Of a DNA stretch of 64,000 nucleotides, positions 13,923-29,100 are shown one piece after another (the stretch's first letter is position 1; the number at the start of each line of letters is the position of its first letter). The stretch comes from Rapana venosa (Eukaryota; Mollusca; Gastropoda; Neogastropoda; Muricidae). The notes under the pieces are model-generated. The model ran no database searches and was not told the origin of the DNA. It saw only the letters and a list, made by a program, of their open reading frames with translations. A program made the translations under genes and the position numbers. The stretch spans positions 32,431,908 to 32,495,907 of the forward strand of contig CM054140.1 in the NCBI GenBank assembly GCA_028751875.1. The letters are read 5' to 3'.

Positions 13923-16900
13923 ACATGGTCTGTGATGCACTCACCTGATGACATCAACCAGGATCTCCACCACCACCTCATCCTCCACAGGCTGCCCCTT
14001 CTTCAGGAACCTCAGGGCTTTGGCCCCCAGCTTGTTCCTCACTGTGGGCTGCAGCACACACCACCCTTCAGCTGAGCTAAGGCCACCGTGTGCATAATTA
14101 TCACCACGCGTGGGGACAGGCATGTCTGTATGCGTGTACATGGGTGTACATAATTACCACCATGCATGGGGACAGGCATGTCTGTGTATGTATATCCATG
14201 TGTGTACACATCACCATCCATATAGAAATGAGTGTCTGTGTATATATGTCCATGTGTGTACATACCACCATCCTTATGGACATGCACAAATGCGTATGTA
14301 TGTCCACATGTGTGTTATGTGTCTGCATATCAGAGAGGATGGATGGTAGGTGATCTGCACTTTGATAAGATAGGATAAGCTTCAGGGGTCAACTTCCTGG
14401 GGGAAAAAGTTGAAGGTTTATAATCCTTGAATTGTGCTATTTATTGACAATGACTGTTGCTATTTATTGACAATGACTGTTAGCAAAAACTCAGGCCTCT
14501 TTAATACTTACCTTTCAGCCTCCAACTATAACTGCAGTTCAGTTCTAGCACCTGCATGCACTGAACATGATAATGGAGTGGGGATTTTTTTTTCTAAATG
14601 TCTAGATTAATATGGTTACCTTAATTTGGCTAATATCCATACACTAAATAATAGCCCTCTTTTCTATAACAGCTTAAAGAAACAGAATATGTCCATCATG
14701 TGGATTCCTGCAAATGAAATGTATCTCCACACTTGGAAGATAAAAAAGTGATAAAAACAGAAAAGTACATGAATGATTAGACCCAATTCTGTTTATACAT
14801 TTAAGTCAGAGAAAAACCAAAACAAAATGCTGTTTGTTCTTTCCAAAATAAGCTCTCACTTGAAGGTTAGATCATGCCATTAAATCATCGTAAGCCTGAG
14901 CAAAACAATTCAGAGCACAATGGTATTTATCTGTATTCCTTAACCAGTAACAAGCATGGCTAAATGATTATTTTCTTAAAGCCAGCTGAATCTGTCCTAT
15001 TATATCAGAACTGTCACCTATAACACAAGCTTATTGATATGCTGGGTCATGTACTTTTCTTGTTTTCTATCCCAAAGTTTTGAAAGTTTATCCTCAAACT
15101 GTCTACATTTTTCTTCAGTCATGGTTGATCAGCAATAACACACACACACACACAAAATTGCAACACAGACACAAAATAAATTCAGCATCACTTAATAAAC
15201 CTACAGTCCCTGTTAAGATTAAGCACAATGTTTCTATTAGATACACTGCTGAACGTACAAAAACAAACAGGAAAATGCACAGGTGAAAAGATGTTAATAT
15301 GTTCTAAAAAAAGAGTGGATAAACAAAGGAAAATGAATGAAAATAAAGAATAGATAGCTGAAGAGACAGACAAAAGCTATAGCAACCAAGAAGAATAATC
15401 AAGGGATTGCCTGAAAAACAAGTGAAAGACCAAGGGCAGAATGAAGAACACACCAGCTTTAGAACAAACAGATGCTCAGCTCTTAGGCTCACAGCATGTA
15501 TGAACTTTCTTTCTATAGGGTTTTCTACGTATTGCCTGTCAAAGAAGAAAGTGGCAGCATGGTCAAGATGTTCACCTGCCTAACAAGAACACTGTGAGGT
15601 CCTGAGCTCAATTCCATCCTTGCCCTTTCTTCCCAGTTTGATAAGAAAATTTATCTGAATGTCAAAGTCCTTCAGATAAGACTATAAACCAAGGTCCCAT
15701 GTGCAAATGCATGCAGAACATCTTGCACACACATTTAAAAACCTGTGCAGCCTTTCCAAAGAGTATCCCATTTTGTGCCTGTAGGAACAGATGGACACTT
15801 GTTTTTTTAAATGCATGCGCACAAGTTTCGTGTTTAAACACCATCCCTGAAGTCAGAATGCAGCTACCTAAATGGTGGTTGAGGTGGGGGGGAGAAGGTC
15901 GCTTAGTCAAAAGTCTCACAACATTGGTGAACCTAAGAGCTCTAGCCGAGAAATGGAAAACAAATTGTTGTTATTGTCAGTTATTTTTGGGAAGGGATGA
16001 CTAATCATTGTCCAAAGTGAAATCTACATGAAGACATGCAAAGAACCCATAGCAGGTGAAAAATCTCTACATACTTCACCACTGCAGACAAAGAGTTTAA
16101 AATAACAATAACAACAAAAATGAGCATTGCTATACCATGATGTAAAAATACAATTATATATATATATTTTTTTTTCTTTTTAATCATTATATAATTGTTG
16201 GATGGCGGACAAACTAAACTTTACTATTTTTAAAAACCCAACTATCTTGACTAAATATTTGTCACTCTGATTTACACCAAGCAATACAACTTTTGCCAGT
16301 TAACTGAATAATGTCAAACAGTTCACTAACACATCAATAACCTTATTTGATGTGCACAGAATTAAACTAGAATCCAAACAGCCAACAGTAGTTATTCAAC
16401 AATAGTGACGAACAACAGGCTACATTATATTCCTTTTTCTTAGTTTCATCACACTCCACAGTTTGAGTAGTCATGGACACAAACATTCATTATTAGTTGA
16501 TTAAATATCTGTATCCACTCACACTTCCATTCATCAAATCAACCCTGGTTACATGTTTTAAGCAAAAGGCAATGGCAGAGCTCCTGCTCAGTGATATAGT
16601 GGAGTTCTCTCCCAAAACAAAAGTTACACCTCTGCTTCCAACAGAAGGGTTTTTTTCATAAGAAACAATGGTCGAGTTAAAAAAACAGTTGTGATGTTAG
16701 CAAAACAAAAGTCTCAGATTTTTGCAAGAGTTCACCTTATATAAATATATTTAAATTCATAACTTTTTTGCAGTTCCTTTTCTTTCTATATATGCAGATT
16801 CAAAGTTGAATGCAGTTACTCAAAAAATCCATGACGGAAAATGAAGTCTGAATGTGTATCATGCTTACCTATGATCTAGAAGAAAATTAGTCTTGCATTG

Positions 16901-19900
16901 GTTTTTCTGTTCATAATCCTGCACCACCAGTATGCTGGTTGTATGGCCTGTGTATCTTAACTTTTGATGACTGTATTGTAAACACACAGCAGATTTATGC
17001 AGATTTTGCATGGCACGTAGTGACTTATCTTTTAAAACCATTTAATTAGGTACCAGCTTGGTAATAAAATTTGAGAACCGTTGAAAACTGTTGTCCTGGC
17101 AGACAGTGTGACTTTTAACATTGAGATTTGACCCCATGTACTGCACTTATGATAGATATAACCGTGCATGTGAAATTCTACTGTTTAATATCCAATTACT
17201 CACTCATTTCTGTTCAGTTTTAATAATTTAGCAACACTGTGAAAAGCAGAGAAGATCCATATTATCACAGTCTTTTGACAAACAAACAAAAAAAGGAGCA
17301 AAAATTTATCTTGAAAACAATCAGTTACAAATGTAAGTTAAAATTTACAAACTTAGAGTACACATGCATAAACATACAAATACATGCACATTTACACAAG
17401 TGTGAATGCCCGGAGCATAGGCACACACATGCACATAAACATGCACACAGAAAAAAAGACCTTCACATGCATGTACATACATGTACACACAGAAAATAAA
17501 CCAAAAGAGATAAAAGATACCGATCAAAAAGAAAGATAGAAGAAATTATGCCCCCCCCCCCCCCCCCCCCCATAAAAAAAACACACAAAAAACCTACAAA
17601 AACAAAAAACAAAACAAAAGAGACAGAGAAAGAAATAAAATATCAGAAAAAGTAAACAGGAGAAAAAAAACAGAAAAAAAGAAAAGAAAAATGACATCCT
17701 AAAAAGACAACAGGCACAAAACAAAGCAGAAAATAACAGAAATGGCGGCCAAGGAAAATTAATTCAGAAGTATAACACGATTGAGAAACCTTCTGCTTCC
17801 CAGAGAGACTCCACACAGAAACAATCACAACCATACTCTTTAATACACATCACAACCGTCGCCCAGAAGGAAAAATGTTGAATTAAAATGAATTTAGTAA
17901 TACATAAAGTTAGTGAAGATGACTGAACCAAGTTTATCAAAACCATCATACCGCATAAAACACTCCATCAATTTCTTGCACATCCTGTTTGAAATATAAA
18001 ACATACATACACTGCATGCAGATATTTGTTACATGTTGCTGATTTATTGTGCTTCATTATTCATTATGTTTTATTACTAGAATAATTTTCAAAATATTAT
18101 TATAAGAACTAATATGAGAAAATTACAATCAAATTTATCAGTCTGTAGTTCTACTAGCTCAAAATATGGAATCAGGTTTTAGAAGCTGGGCTATGATATT
18201 ACAATTAACATGCATTTATATGCGCATGCGTGTACACACATGCATGCATGCATGCACGCACGCGCACACACACAGAGTCCGCCCTCCACAAACTATTGCA
18301 CATACATCAACAATCTGCCAGCATGCCTCTTTCTGTCTTAAGTCTTTTGTGTTCTCTGCATATGTCCATGTTCCTCTGAAGTTGGAGTATAGCTGCCTAT
18401 GTGGTGAGGTACTTGAAAACAGTCATACTGGCAAACTTCTCGTTCAGTGTGTACCTCAAATCTCACAGTAATTCCCAGGTGGGATGAGCAAGTCGGAATG
18501 AATATTCTGGATGATCTCCAGTGTTGAGCTGGGGAACGCCCAACAACAACAACCATATGCACACCTGCATGATGCGTATAGATGCAATGCAAAGTGATGC
18601 AGATAAGTGGATGATGCATAGTAGTCTAGAAGTAACACGCCTGCTGAGAAAGCAAGACATACTGGTGTGATCCCCATTTGAGCCAGAATTCCCTGACCCA
18701 CCCACTAGACCCTGAGTGGTGGTGTGTGTGTTAGTTTTTTGGATGAGACAATAAACCAAGGTCATGAGTGCAACATGCACAGAGTGCTCATAAAAGAATG
18801 CACAGGAAAGGGAGAGTTGTCCCTGGGAAACTTCTGTAGAAAGTCACTCTCACAGGGAAACAAAAACACGCAAACAGGAACATAGCCCCCCCGCCCCCTC
18901 CCCCCCCCGAAAAACATAATACAAAAAATGGGATGGCACTGCTTTTGTGGTGACATGCTCTCCCCAGGAAGAGCTATCTGAATTTCACACAGAGAAATCT
19001 GCTGTGACTGAAACTAGTATAGCATACAATACAATACAATAATTATAATACAGTGCAATGCAATGCAATACAATATGTAAGTATGGATGTAGATATATTC
19101 CTTGGTAACGGTACACCTGGGTTTGAAATATAAAAAAACACACTACAAAGCAGCATAACATCCCTCAAGAAGGAAGGTTGCAGAACAGTTAAGATGTTCA
19201 CCTGCCTGACAAATAAACCATGAGGTTCTGAGTTCAATTCCCAGCCTTGCCCTTTCTACCCAGTTTGACCACACACAAAAATCAGAAAGTCAAAAAATCC
19301 TTCTGATGAGACTATAAACTGAGGCCCAGTGTATGAATGCATGCACATCTTGCACACACATTAAAAACCTGTGCTACCTTTTAGAAGAGTAGGTCATTTC
19401 ATCCCGGTTGGAGTGGATGACAACAACATTTTAAAAACACAACTGCATGCACACAGTTGTCGTATTGAGACACCGTCCATGAAGTCAGAATGCATTCACA
19501 TAAATAGTGAATGGGGGAAAAAAAACAAACGGTCACATGTAAAAACAAAATCTAACCATTGGTGAACCTTAAGAGCTCTAGCCGAGGAAAACAAAAATGT
19601 TGTTCAAAAATGAAGAAGTTAAAAACGCCCCCCTGCCACCACCACTACTACAACACACCTGCAGCCTCACAGACTCCTGGGCCAGGTCGGTGGCAGGATC
19701 AGCACTGGCAGGTTTGGACGTCACCGACTCCTTTCGCTCCTCGCCGCTGACGTCAGGGGGGCCAGACCTCTCTGTGGCGGCCACATCGCCGGGCTGTGGC
19801 ATTGGCACCGTGGTTGCCTCCACCATGTTGCTGGTCTCCTCCGTCACAGGCCTCAGCTCTGAACAGCAACATAATGTTCAAGGTGATACATAGACATAGA

Positions 19901-22900
19901 CATCCCTGGAGTTCGAATGCGGCGTCTTTCATGGTGAGCACAAAAAAGGCTTGCATACGCAAAATCTCACAATTGGTGAACTTCAAGGCTCTAGCTGAGG
20001 CATGGAAAAGAAATGTTTTGATATATTACAATATGAAACAACAACTAGTTGATGTCAATATAATCTCCCCCCCCAAAAAAAAAAAAGTTGATGTCAATAT
20101 TAAAAAGTGTATATCATAAAACTTGAAAGCCACTTACAAAACAAGAAAGGAAATTGAGAATATGAAAAAAGGGAGGATGATTTTAAAAAATTCAGTCCAG
20201 GAGACATTGGAAAATAAGTCAAGGAGTGAAAAGAACAAATGACTGACTGACTGAACGAATATAAAGTAAATGACTGAATGAAAGAATGAATGAATGAAGT
20301 ATTGAATGAATCGATTCATGAATTAACCTCACAGTTTACTTTACTTACAGTAATTTTACACACACTTTTGTCAACACATATACCACAATGATTCTAACTT
20401 ATGCTTATGTACTGATATTTAATGAAGCATCATCAAATTAAGAGACTGGCCTTTTTCAAAAATCCATTTTTAGCTACACAGATCACCAAACTGTACATTA
20501 CCTTAGTAAAAACAACCCAAACCAACCAAACAAAAACAAAAAAACCAAGACAAAACAACATCAAGCACAACGTCACTAACCTCAGTAATAAAGATATTGA
20601 TTGCAAACATCCATTTTTTCACAATAACAGAAAGGTCTATGTGGCGCAGTAGCAGAAACACACAGCATGACAGGGCAAAACCACAGGCCATCATCACCAC
20701 ACTACATACCAGTGGCGCCACTTTCCCCTGTTAGAGCAGCACCGTCCGCAGGAGGCTCCTGGTCCTGAACTGACCCTGCCAGACCCCCCGGGGTTTCTTG
20801 TCCTTGACCTGTAGCCCAGATTATTTGCATGTTGTGTCTCATGACCCATCACCTTGACGGTTAGATACAAGCAAACCTTGTTGTAAGCTCTTAGGTAAGA
20901 ACGATCAGAGGGACAAAAATGGAAGCAGTTCCAATCCAATCCAATCCTGTTGTTTATAGCCCCGCCAAGTGGTAGCAATGAAAATTTTGGTTCTTTCTCT
21001 CATTGTGTAAGGACGCATGAACAACACATGAGCTGACACGTAAGTATGCACATAAACATTAACATGCGCTCACAAGCACACACACACACACATCTACCCC
21101 CACATATGCATGCAAGCTCACAAACACACACACACATACACCTCTATACCATGTCATTTTAGACTGGATCATTTTATGCAAAAGACACACACACAAACCA
21201 TCACAAAAGCCACAAGATCACACAACACAAGACTGATCTATCTGACTTGATTCCTTCTGAGTTCAAGCAGTGACAGCCTCTGGTGTACAACATTAATATA
21301 CTGTTAGGGCTCTAAATAATACCAATTCAGTGCAAATGGCTACGCTACAAAATAACGGGGGGGGGGGGGGGGGGGGGGGTGTTCAATGAATTAACACAAT
21401 GAAATAAGATGCAAAGCAACATGTAGCAAAACCACACAATTCACCACCACCCACCACAAGGAATATGACATGGTCTGACATAACCCTGACTTGAAGAAAA
21501 GCAGAACACAGCCCTGGTGACACCATAACATTACTATTCTCCCTTCCATGCACTCACACCAAATCCCTGACTTACTTCCCACAGGTATCTCCGATACTGC
21601 TGTCTCTGGTCTTGGAATTTCCTGTAACAAGGGGTCAACACAAAAATCTGTAAAGAGTGTTGAAAGTTGTTTAATTGTAGAACAAAAAAATCAGATGTAA
21701 GTCTGTGCACATGTGTGCACACACATACTTACTCACATACAGATACATGCAAACACACATGCATACACAAATATACACATGTGCACACTCGCTCACAAAC
21801 ACACACATGCACACCCATGTCCTCCTCACTCCCACGCATCCCCCATCCCCAAACACAAACATGCAATCAATGCAACTAGACTAGCCAGCAGAGCATTCAT
21901 AAATTCCTAGCGACTGCTAGGGAACAAGATGACTTTCAGGGATTACTAAAACGTGTGTGTGGAACCATTACCATACGTTTCCTCCTCATGAGCTGAAGCC
22001 TTTCCCCTGCTGTCATGGTGTTTGCCTATGCTGCATGCATGTTGAACCAATCATGACCATCATTACTACTACTACTACTACTACTACCCACAACTGTTCA
22101 GACTGACCTGCACCACCTCCATCAGTTCATTGTTCTTGTGAGCCTCCACTGCCTCCTCCACCAGACGATCCACATCCAGGGAGCGTAACCGATGCTCTGA
22201 AATACACAGCACAAGCGCACACACACATATATTCACACAGCACACACGCACGTGCACGCACACATGCATGTACACACACGCACTTCAACAGTTTATTCAG
22301 GAATTAATGACAATCAGTATGCAAGACATATTCCCTCCCCTGACAAAGGCACGTGGAAAACAGTATACACAGACTGGTGGGTTTTTTTCTTTCGGTTTTT
22401 TTTAAAAAGTTCTTTTTTAGGAGGAATGGACTAATGCACACATTCACAAGTATCATGACACTAGAAGTAAATTCTTTCATTCTAGAGAAGGGGCATGCAC
22501 ATGTGTCCACATGCGTGTATACATACAATAACATCCACACCTCATGCATGTCCATATAAATCCATGAGATATGCACATATAAGTACCCTGGCTATGTTCT
22601 CTCAGACATATCAAATGAATAATATATGTGTTCAAAATTTCTTGGTGTACTACTATTTCTTTCTCAGATTCAGATCTTTACTTTTTCACACACATGCACA
22701 TGTGCCTCAGTGCATAGATGCACACATACACACACACATGTATGGGATAGCCTAGTGGTTAGAACATTGCGCTTGCAATCTGATGACCTGGATTCCATTC
22801 CTGTTCAAGGGGATATTTTCCCCTGGAGTTAACATCAATGCAGACTCCACTCTCCCCAAAAGTCCTTCGGATGAGACTATAAACAGAAGCCCAGTGTGCG

Positions 22901-23162
22901 AACACACGCAGAACATCTTGCGCACCCATTAAATCCTGTTCCGCTTTTTGTAAGAGTAGGCTATTGTATGCCAGTGGGAACAGATGACAGAATTTACAAA
23001 ACCACATACACACAGGGACTGGATGTAAAAAAGTACATAAGTGCCTATTCCATTATCCTCAATATAAAATATATAAATACATAAAATCACACACACACAC
23101 ACACACACAAACAAACATGCATACTCAACACACACACACTCACACACAATGTATATTACACA

Positions 23163-23193
<31 letters not shown>

Positions 23194-26100
23194 CACAACA
23201 CACAACATACACAACACACACACACACACACAACAAACAAACATGTATACTCAAAACACACACACACACAATCCAAGCTTTCACATGAGAATTAAAGCGC
23301 ATAATCCATCAAGTATTAATATCACAGCCAGATGGGGAAAAAAAGGTAATTACCTTCTGCTAACTTCTTGATGATGGTGGTTTTTCCGCTAAACAGTTTG
23401 CCCACCACACAGGCACGGATAGGGAAAGGTGGGAATTGGGGAGGAGGGGGTGGAGGCTGAAATGCAGAACAAATACACATGCGCAGATTCATGCACACAC
23501 ACAACACACACCACACACACACACACACACACACGTGAGAAATAACCCAGGCCAAAAGCTTTGTCATTTATTGAGATAAGTTCAGTACCAAGCCCTATAT
23601 GAAAATGTTGTTTTGTCTAAAGTATTATGCTGAGACTGTCTTTAGCCCTGACAAACTCTTAGCATGATAGCTTTTAATCACCTTCAAAGGAGGAAAAACT
23701 TCACAGAAGGTGAAGTAATGGCTGCCTTTTACGGCAAGGTACTTGAAAACGAACACACCCACCAAACTTCTCATGCAGTGTGTACTCTCATTGTGATTCT
23801 CAGGTGGGATGAGCAGGACAAGAGTGCATATTGAGGTGACCCCCAGGTTGTTATGCTGGGGAATGTGCGTAATAACAGCAACAAAGAGACATCTTGGAGG
23901 CCAAGTCTTTTGAACAATATTGTACAATATGCATGCCGAGGAACCCAGGACAACAGCAGAGTTGGCTCTAGCAAATTTTGCATGAGAAAGACAGAAAAAA
24001 AGAAAATGAAATGAGTGGCCGGCGCTGTTCCATACTAACGCACTTTTCTGCTATGTGATTAAACTGACACACAATATAATTTCTGTCAACTTTTGAAAAT
24101 GGAAATTCAACGGTCCCTTTTTTTTTTGCTTTCAAGAATTTGGCTGCTGGTACAAGCTATATGCATTACTTACTTTAAAGGACTATCAAAATTAAATGAG
24201 CAAGCAACAAAAATGTATACAAAAAATAATAATGGTAATAAATATAACAATAACTATAATAATAATATGGTGATGGTGGGTGGTGGTGGTGGCAGTAGCG
24301 CGTGATGATATGATGATGACTTGATGATGATTAATAAGCAAGACAGAAAGAAAGAAAGATGACAGAAAGAAAATGGATGAAAAAAGATTCCACAGTAGTG
24401 GATGACGATGTTGAAGAGGCGTGGACGATGTGCGACATAGGGTTGCTGCGGGAAGCCGCTGATTTCATGGCTTCTGGCACCTTCATTCTATCCGATACAG
24501 CACCAAAACACATCCTTACTCTGCAGTTTATTTATGCCCAGGCCAAAAGCTGTTCAGGTATGATAGTCAGCTAATTGAAGGCTACATAAAATGTGTTATT
24601 TTAATGTTTGTAGAGCCTTCAGCTGACAAAGTCTAACATAACAACCTCATTCTGTATAGGATGAAAAAAATTTCCTCTAAGTCGGGTATGGCTGCTATGA
24701 GGCGGGGTACTGAAATAGTCGTACACACAAAGTTCTCACCGAGGTACTCCTATCTCACAGTGACTTCCAGTGGCATGAGTAGTCGCATGTTCTGGTGACC
24801 CCCGGTGTAAAGCGGGAACGCACAACACAACAACAACTCTGCAGTTTTCTTTTGGATTTGCCCCCAGTTTCTACTACATCTGAACACACACCTTAAATGG
24901 TTGAAATGAGTTAAAACTAGAGCTATTTTGGACTGTACTCTCTCATCACCTTCTGAGCACACACAACAGGTCTCCATCTGTATCTAACAGGCAAATTTCA
25001 TTCTTTAGTCCAGTCTCTGATAACCTCATGAGCTCACTCAACAAACAGTACTAGGGTTTGTAACAGTCAAAGTTCATCTTTCAGCCCAGTCTTTCGTCAC
25101 TTTCTGGACACAGGCAACAAACAAGTCTTCTTTTGTATCTAGCTGTCAAACTTCACTCTTTAATTCTCCAGGTTCATTGAAATGGCTAAAATCCACATTC
25201 CTTTTTTCCTTTTCATTCCTTGGCTAGAGCTGCAAGGTTCATGAATGGTGACATTGTGAGTATGCAACTGTTTAAACCCACCACTAAGGTAGCTGCATTC
25301 CACCTTCAGGGGTAAACTCCACATTTAACTCAACTGGGTGCAGGCTCAACCCACCACCAGGACACCTGTTTGAGGGGATTTTTCCTCTGGAGTTAATATC
25401 AGTACTGAATCCACTCCTCTGAAAGTCCTTTGGATAAGACTATATAAGCTCAGGTCCTGAATACTAATGTAAGCAGAAAATATTGTGCACACACATAAAA
25501 ACCACATTCCACCCTTCAAAAGAGTGCAGCACTGCATGCCAGTAGGAAGGGACGACTAGATCCTAAACAAACCCAAACCACGCCCACTGGTGTTTGGACA
25601 TCATCCCTTAGGATGGAATGCAGCTACCTTCATGGTGGCCAAACGGTGGCATATGCACAAACCTCACTGTTGGTGAACCTCACAGCTCTAGCTGAGGAAC
25701 TCCCCACCCCCACCCCCCAAAAAAATATCAAGAGCTTAATCTATTGACTAAAAATCCACAAACAAATAAATTCAAGGTTTGGATCTGCTGGTTTAAAATC
25801 CCTACTTTGATTAAGCTGTACGGCTGATTCACTATGAAATTCTGTACCTTACTTCTATTTCCCATTACTGGTTCTATTCTTCTATTGCCTCAAAAGTTAT
25901 GCTTTCAATTAACTGGCTGGTCATCTAGCTGACCCTAACCCTCTCGCACCTTGTACTCTGTGAAGTCCACATCATCCAGTAACTTTTGGCGTTCGTCCTC
26001 CTCACTTGTTTCGAAAGACAGTTCCAAGGTTTCTTCCCGAGGGCTTTCATATAGGGGGCATCCACTGACGAACAAGGCTGTCCAGTCTTGCATCAGCTTG

Positions 26101-29100
26101 TTGGGCAGATTACTGCACAGGCACAAACATACGTACATCATCTGTCAGAACAGTTCATGACCTTAACCAAAGCATTGTGTGGCATTACAACAATCTTGCA
26201 TGTGTCCATTATATGGAGTGGTCTTCAGCTGGGAAAACCCCCAAACATCCAACCAACCCCAAAAACATGAGCAGATAGATAAGCTTTCTTGCCGAAGTCA
26301 GTATTTTCTTTGTTTCTCGTATTAAGTCTAGTTGTCTGATCAATATATACACAAAACTTCATTTTTTTGTTTCTCATATTAAGTCTAGTTGTCTGATCAA
26401 TATATACACAATATTTTGTTTCTTTGTTTCTCATATTGTCTAGTTGTCTGATAAATATATACACAATACTTTGTTTCTTTGTTTCTCATATTGTCTAGTT
26501 GTCTGATAAATATATACACAATACTTTGTTTCTTTGTTTCTCATATAAAGTCTAGTTGTCTGATAAATATATACACAAAACATCGTTTCTTTGTTTCTCA
26601 TATTAAGTCTATGAACATGTTTTCAGGCTGGGGTTTTCCCCCCCGTTGCTCCGCTAGAGCTCTGAGGTTCACCAATGGTAAGAATGTTGCTCATGCACCC
26701 ATTTTTGCCCACCATTACGGTAGCCAAATCTGACTTCGGATAATCTGTGGTTGGTATGGCTATAAACAATATGGAATACAATGCATTTTCGGTATGAGCA
26801 AGTTTGAATTGTACAATCGGTTCTCTAATTTCATACCTACTGCATAGTGCCCATAGTTATATTGGTGTGTATAAAAGGTAAAGGGTAAAGGTAAAGGAGT
26901 CCCATAACCTATAAGGTCGTAGGGGAGCAAGGCATCAGAGACCTCACTTCTCTAGGGGCCAGCATATTGAGGGCGGCGCCCATCTCCTCTCCCTCGCTGT
27001 TTTACCTTCCCTGACCCTAAAGAGGGCAGGTACCCATTTACAGCTGTAAACTAGCTGTACCTATTTACAGCTTGGTGTGTATACCACCCAATATAACTGG
27101 GGGGCTCCAGAGGGTGCAGTGTTTCATTATTCAGAGCATACATCACCTTGATGGGGTGTCTTGATAATGGTCTTAGGTGCAGAGCTCCTGTAGAGCATCA
27201 GAGAGTCTTCCTCCTTTCCTTTTTTTTTCAAAGGGATGGAAATTTGGGGATTTTTTGCCTGGAATTTTGTTTTCTTTTGTTTTCTCAAGAACAATATAAG
27301 CTGAGTACGCTTATGTATCCATTATCCACCAAATATTCTCTGAATTGTAGGATTTAATTTTCTGTTCACATACATTAACATACCTTCACACACACATACC
27401 TTCACACACACACACACACACTATACATACACACACTACACAAACACACACACACACAAGCACACACTACTCAAACACACACAAAAACACATACACATAC
27501 ACACAAAACAAAGCTTACTTCTCTGTCAGTTGTCGGTACTCTGCCACCTTGCAAGCGTAGTCCACAATCTGACCGATGATTTCTGAGCAGGAGTCATAGT
27601 GCTGCCGATAGCGCTCTTCAGCCCTCTGAGCGGCGATCTTGGCGTGCTGCTCCTGCTCCTGTTGGATCTGCAGCCTGTACTCCTCCTTGTTCAGTCGGGC
27701 CAGCTCCTGCAGACCATTAAAGAGTCAAGAGGGCCATCAGGAAAGGAACAGTGTTGTTGAATGAATACATATTTTAACAAAAACAACAACAACACACACA
27801 CACACAAAAAACAAACCCAAAGCTTCTTATTTTTAATCAAAGCTGACTACAGGAAATAAACTTTACAAGCAGTCAATACGAAATCATGGCTGCTGCTAGA
27901 AAACTATGAACAAAATAAAAAAAACAGGACTAGGTTAGAATGTAGCAGCCAGCTTTATTCACTGGATCATACCAGACACTGTTTCCATTATAATGACGTG
28001 CTTAGGTAACAGTGTCTTTTCACAAATGGTGTTATGGTAAAAAAGATGCTGATGATGACAGCAGCAAGTTGGAATGCTGATATCAATACCAGTTACCCTG
28101 AATGTAAGGATAGATACACATATATGACTGTTTATATTAAAATCTCTTACACCTACATTATATCGAGTGTGAGAGATGGGGAAGGGGGGGGTGTCTTTCC
28201 TTTTTCATTCCTCGACAAGAGCTCTGAGGTTCACCAATGGTGAATTTGTGTATTGAACTGCTTTTCAGTCACAGTTAAGGTAGCCGTATTTCTGACGTCA
28301 GGTATAGTGTTCAAACACAACATCTGTGAGCAGGCCTTTAAAAATAAATGTCATCTGTTCCTACCAGCACAAAATGGCCTACTCTTCCAGAAAGTAGAAC
28401 GAGTTTAAAATGTGTGCTCAAGATGTTCTTTGTGTGTTTGCACATGGGGCCTCAGTTTATAGTATCATCCGAAAACAGATATCTTTTTTGGATATCTATC
28501 TGTAGTCTATGTATATCAAGATTTACCTCCAATGCATACTGGCACAGTCACTAACTTCATTACACATCTGTTAAAGACCACAGTATACATCATGAGACAA
28601 ATTGTTCCACTGTTTGCATAGAACAATTACTTCCTAGGTCACATACATATACAAAGAAACAATCCTATGTGCAATCACACACACACACACACAACAACAA
28701 CAACAACTACAACAACAACTCACCGCTTCTCTGTTGACAGCATCTTCATAGTCACGCAGTCGCCTCTCCTGATACTGCTGTTCTCGCAGGATGCGGTTGT
28801 TGCGGATGACTTCTTTCTCGTGTCGAGTCTGCAGCAGCTGCACAGAGATGCGGCGTTCCTGCTGGGACTGACGCATCAGCCGACTCACCATCATCTCTTC
28901 CCGACGAGCTTCCTGCATCCAAAACATAACTGTACATGAATGAAAGTCCTTCTTTATTTCTCTGTCTTTCTGCTTTTGCTGCAATAGACTCAGACAGCCC
29001 GGTGGTTTGGGTGATGTGCATTGCGCTTGTCATCTGCTGACCTGGGTTCAAATCTTGTTGAAGAGGATTTTTTCCTCTGGAGTTAACATCAGAGCCAACT

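Noticed and set aside
22742..22815. Functional tRNA gene
   Set aside because: A and B boxes are present but the cloverleaf is decayed and it continues into a SINE body.
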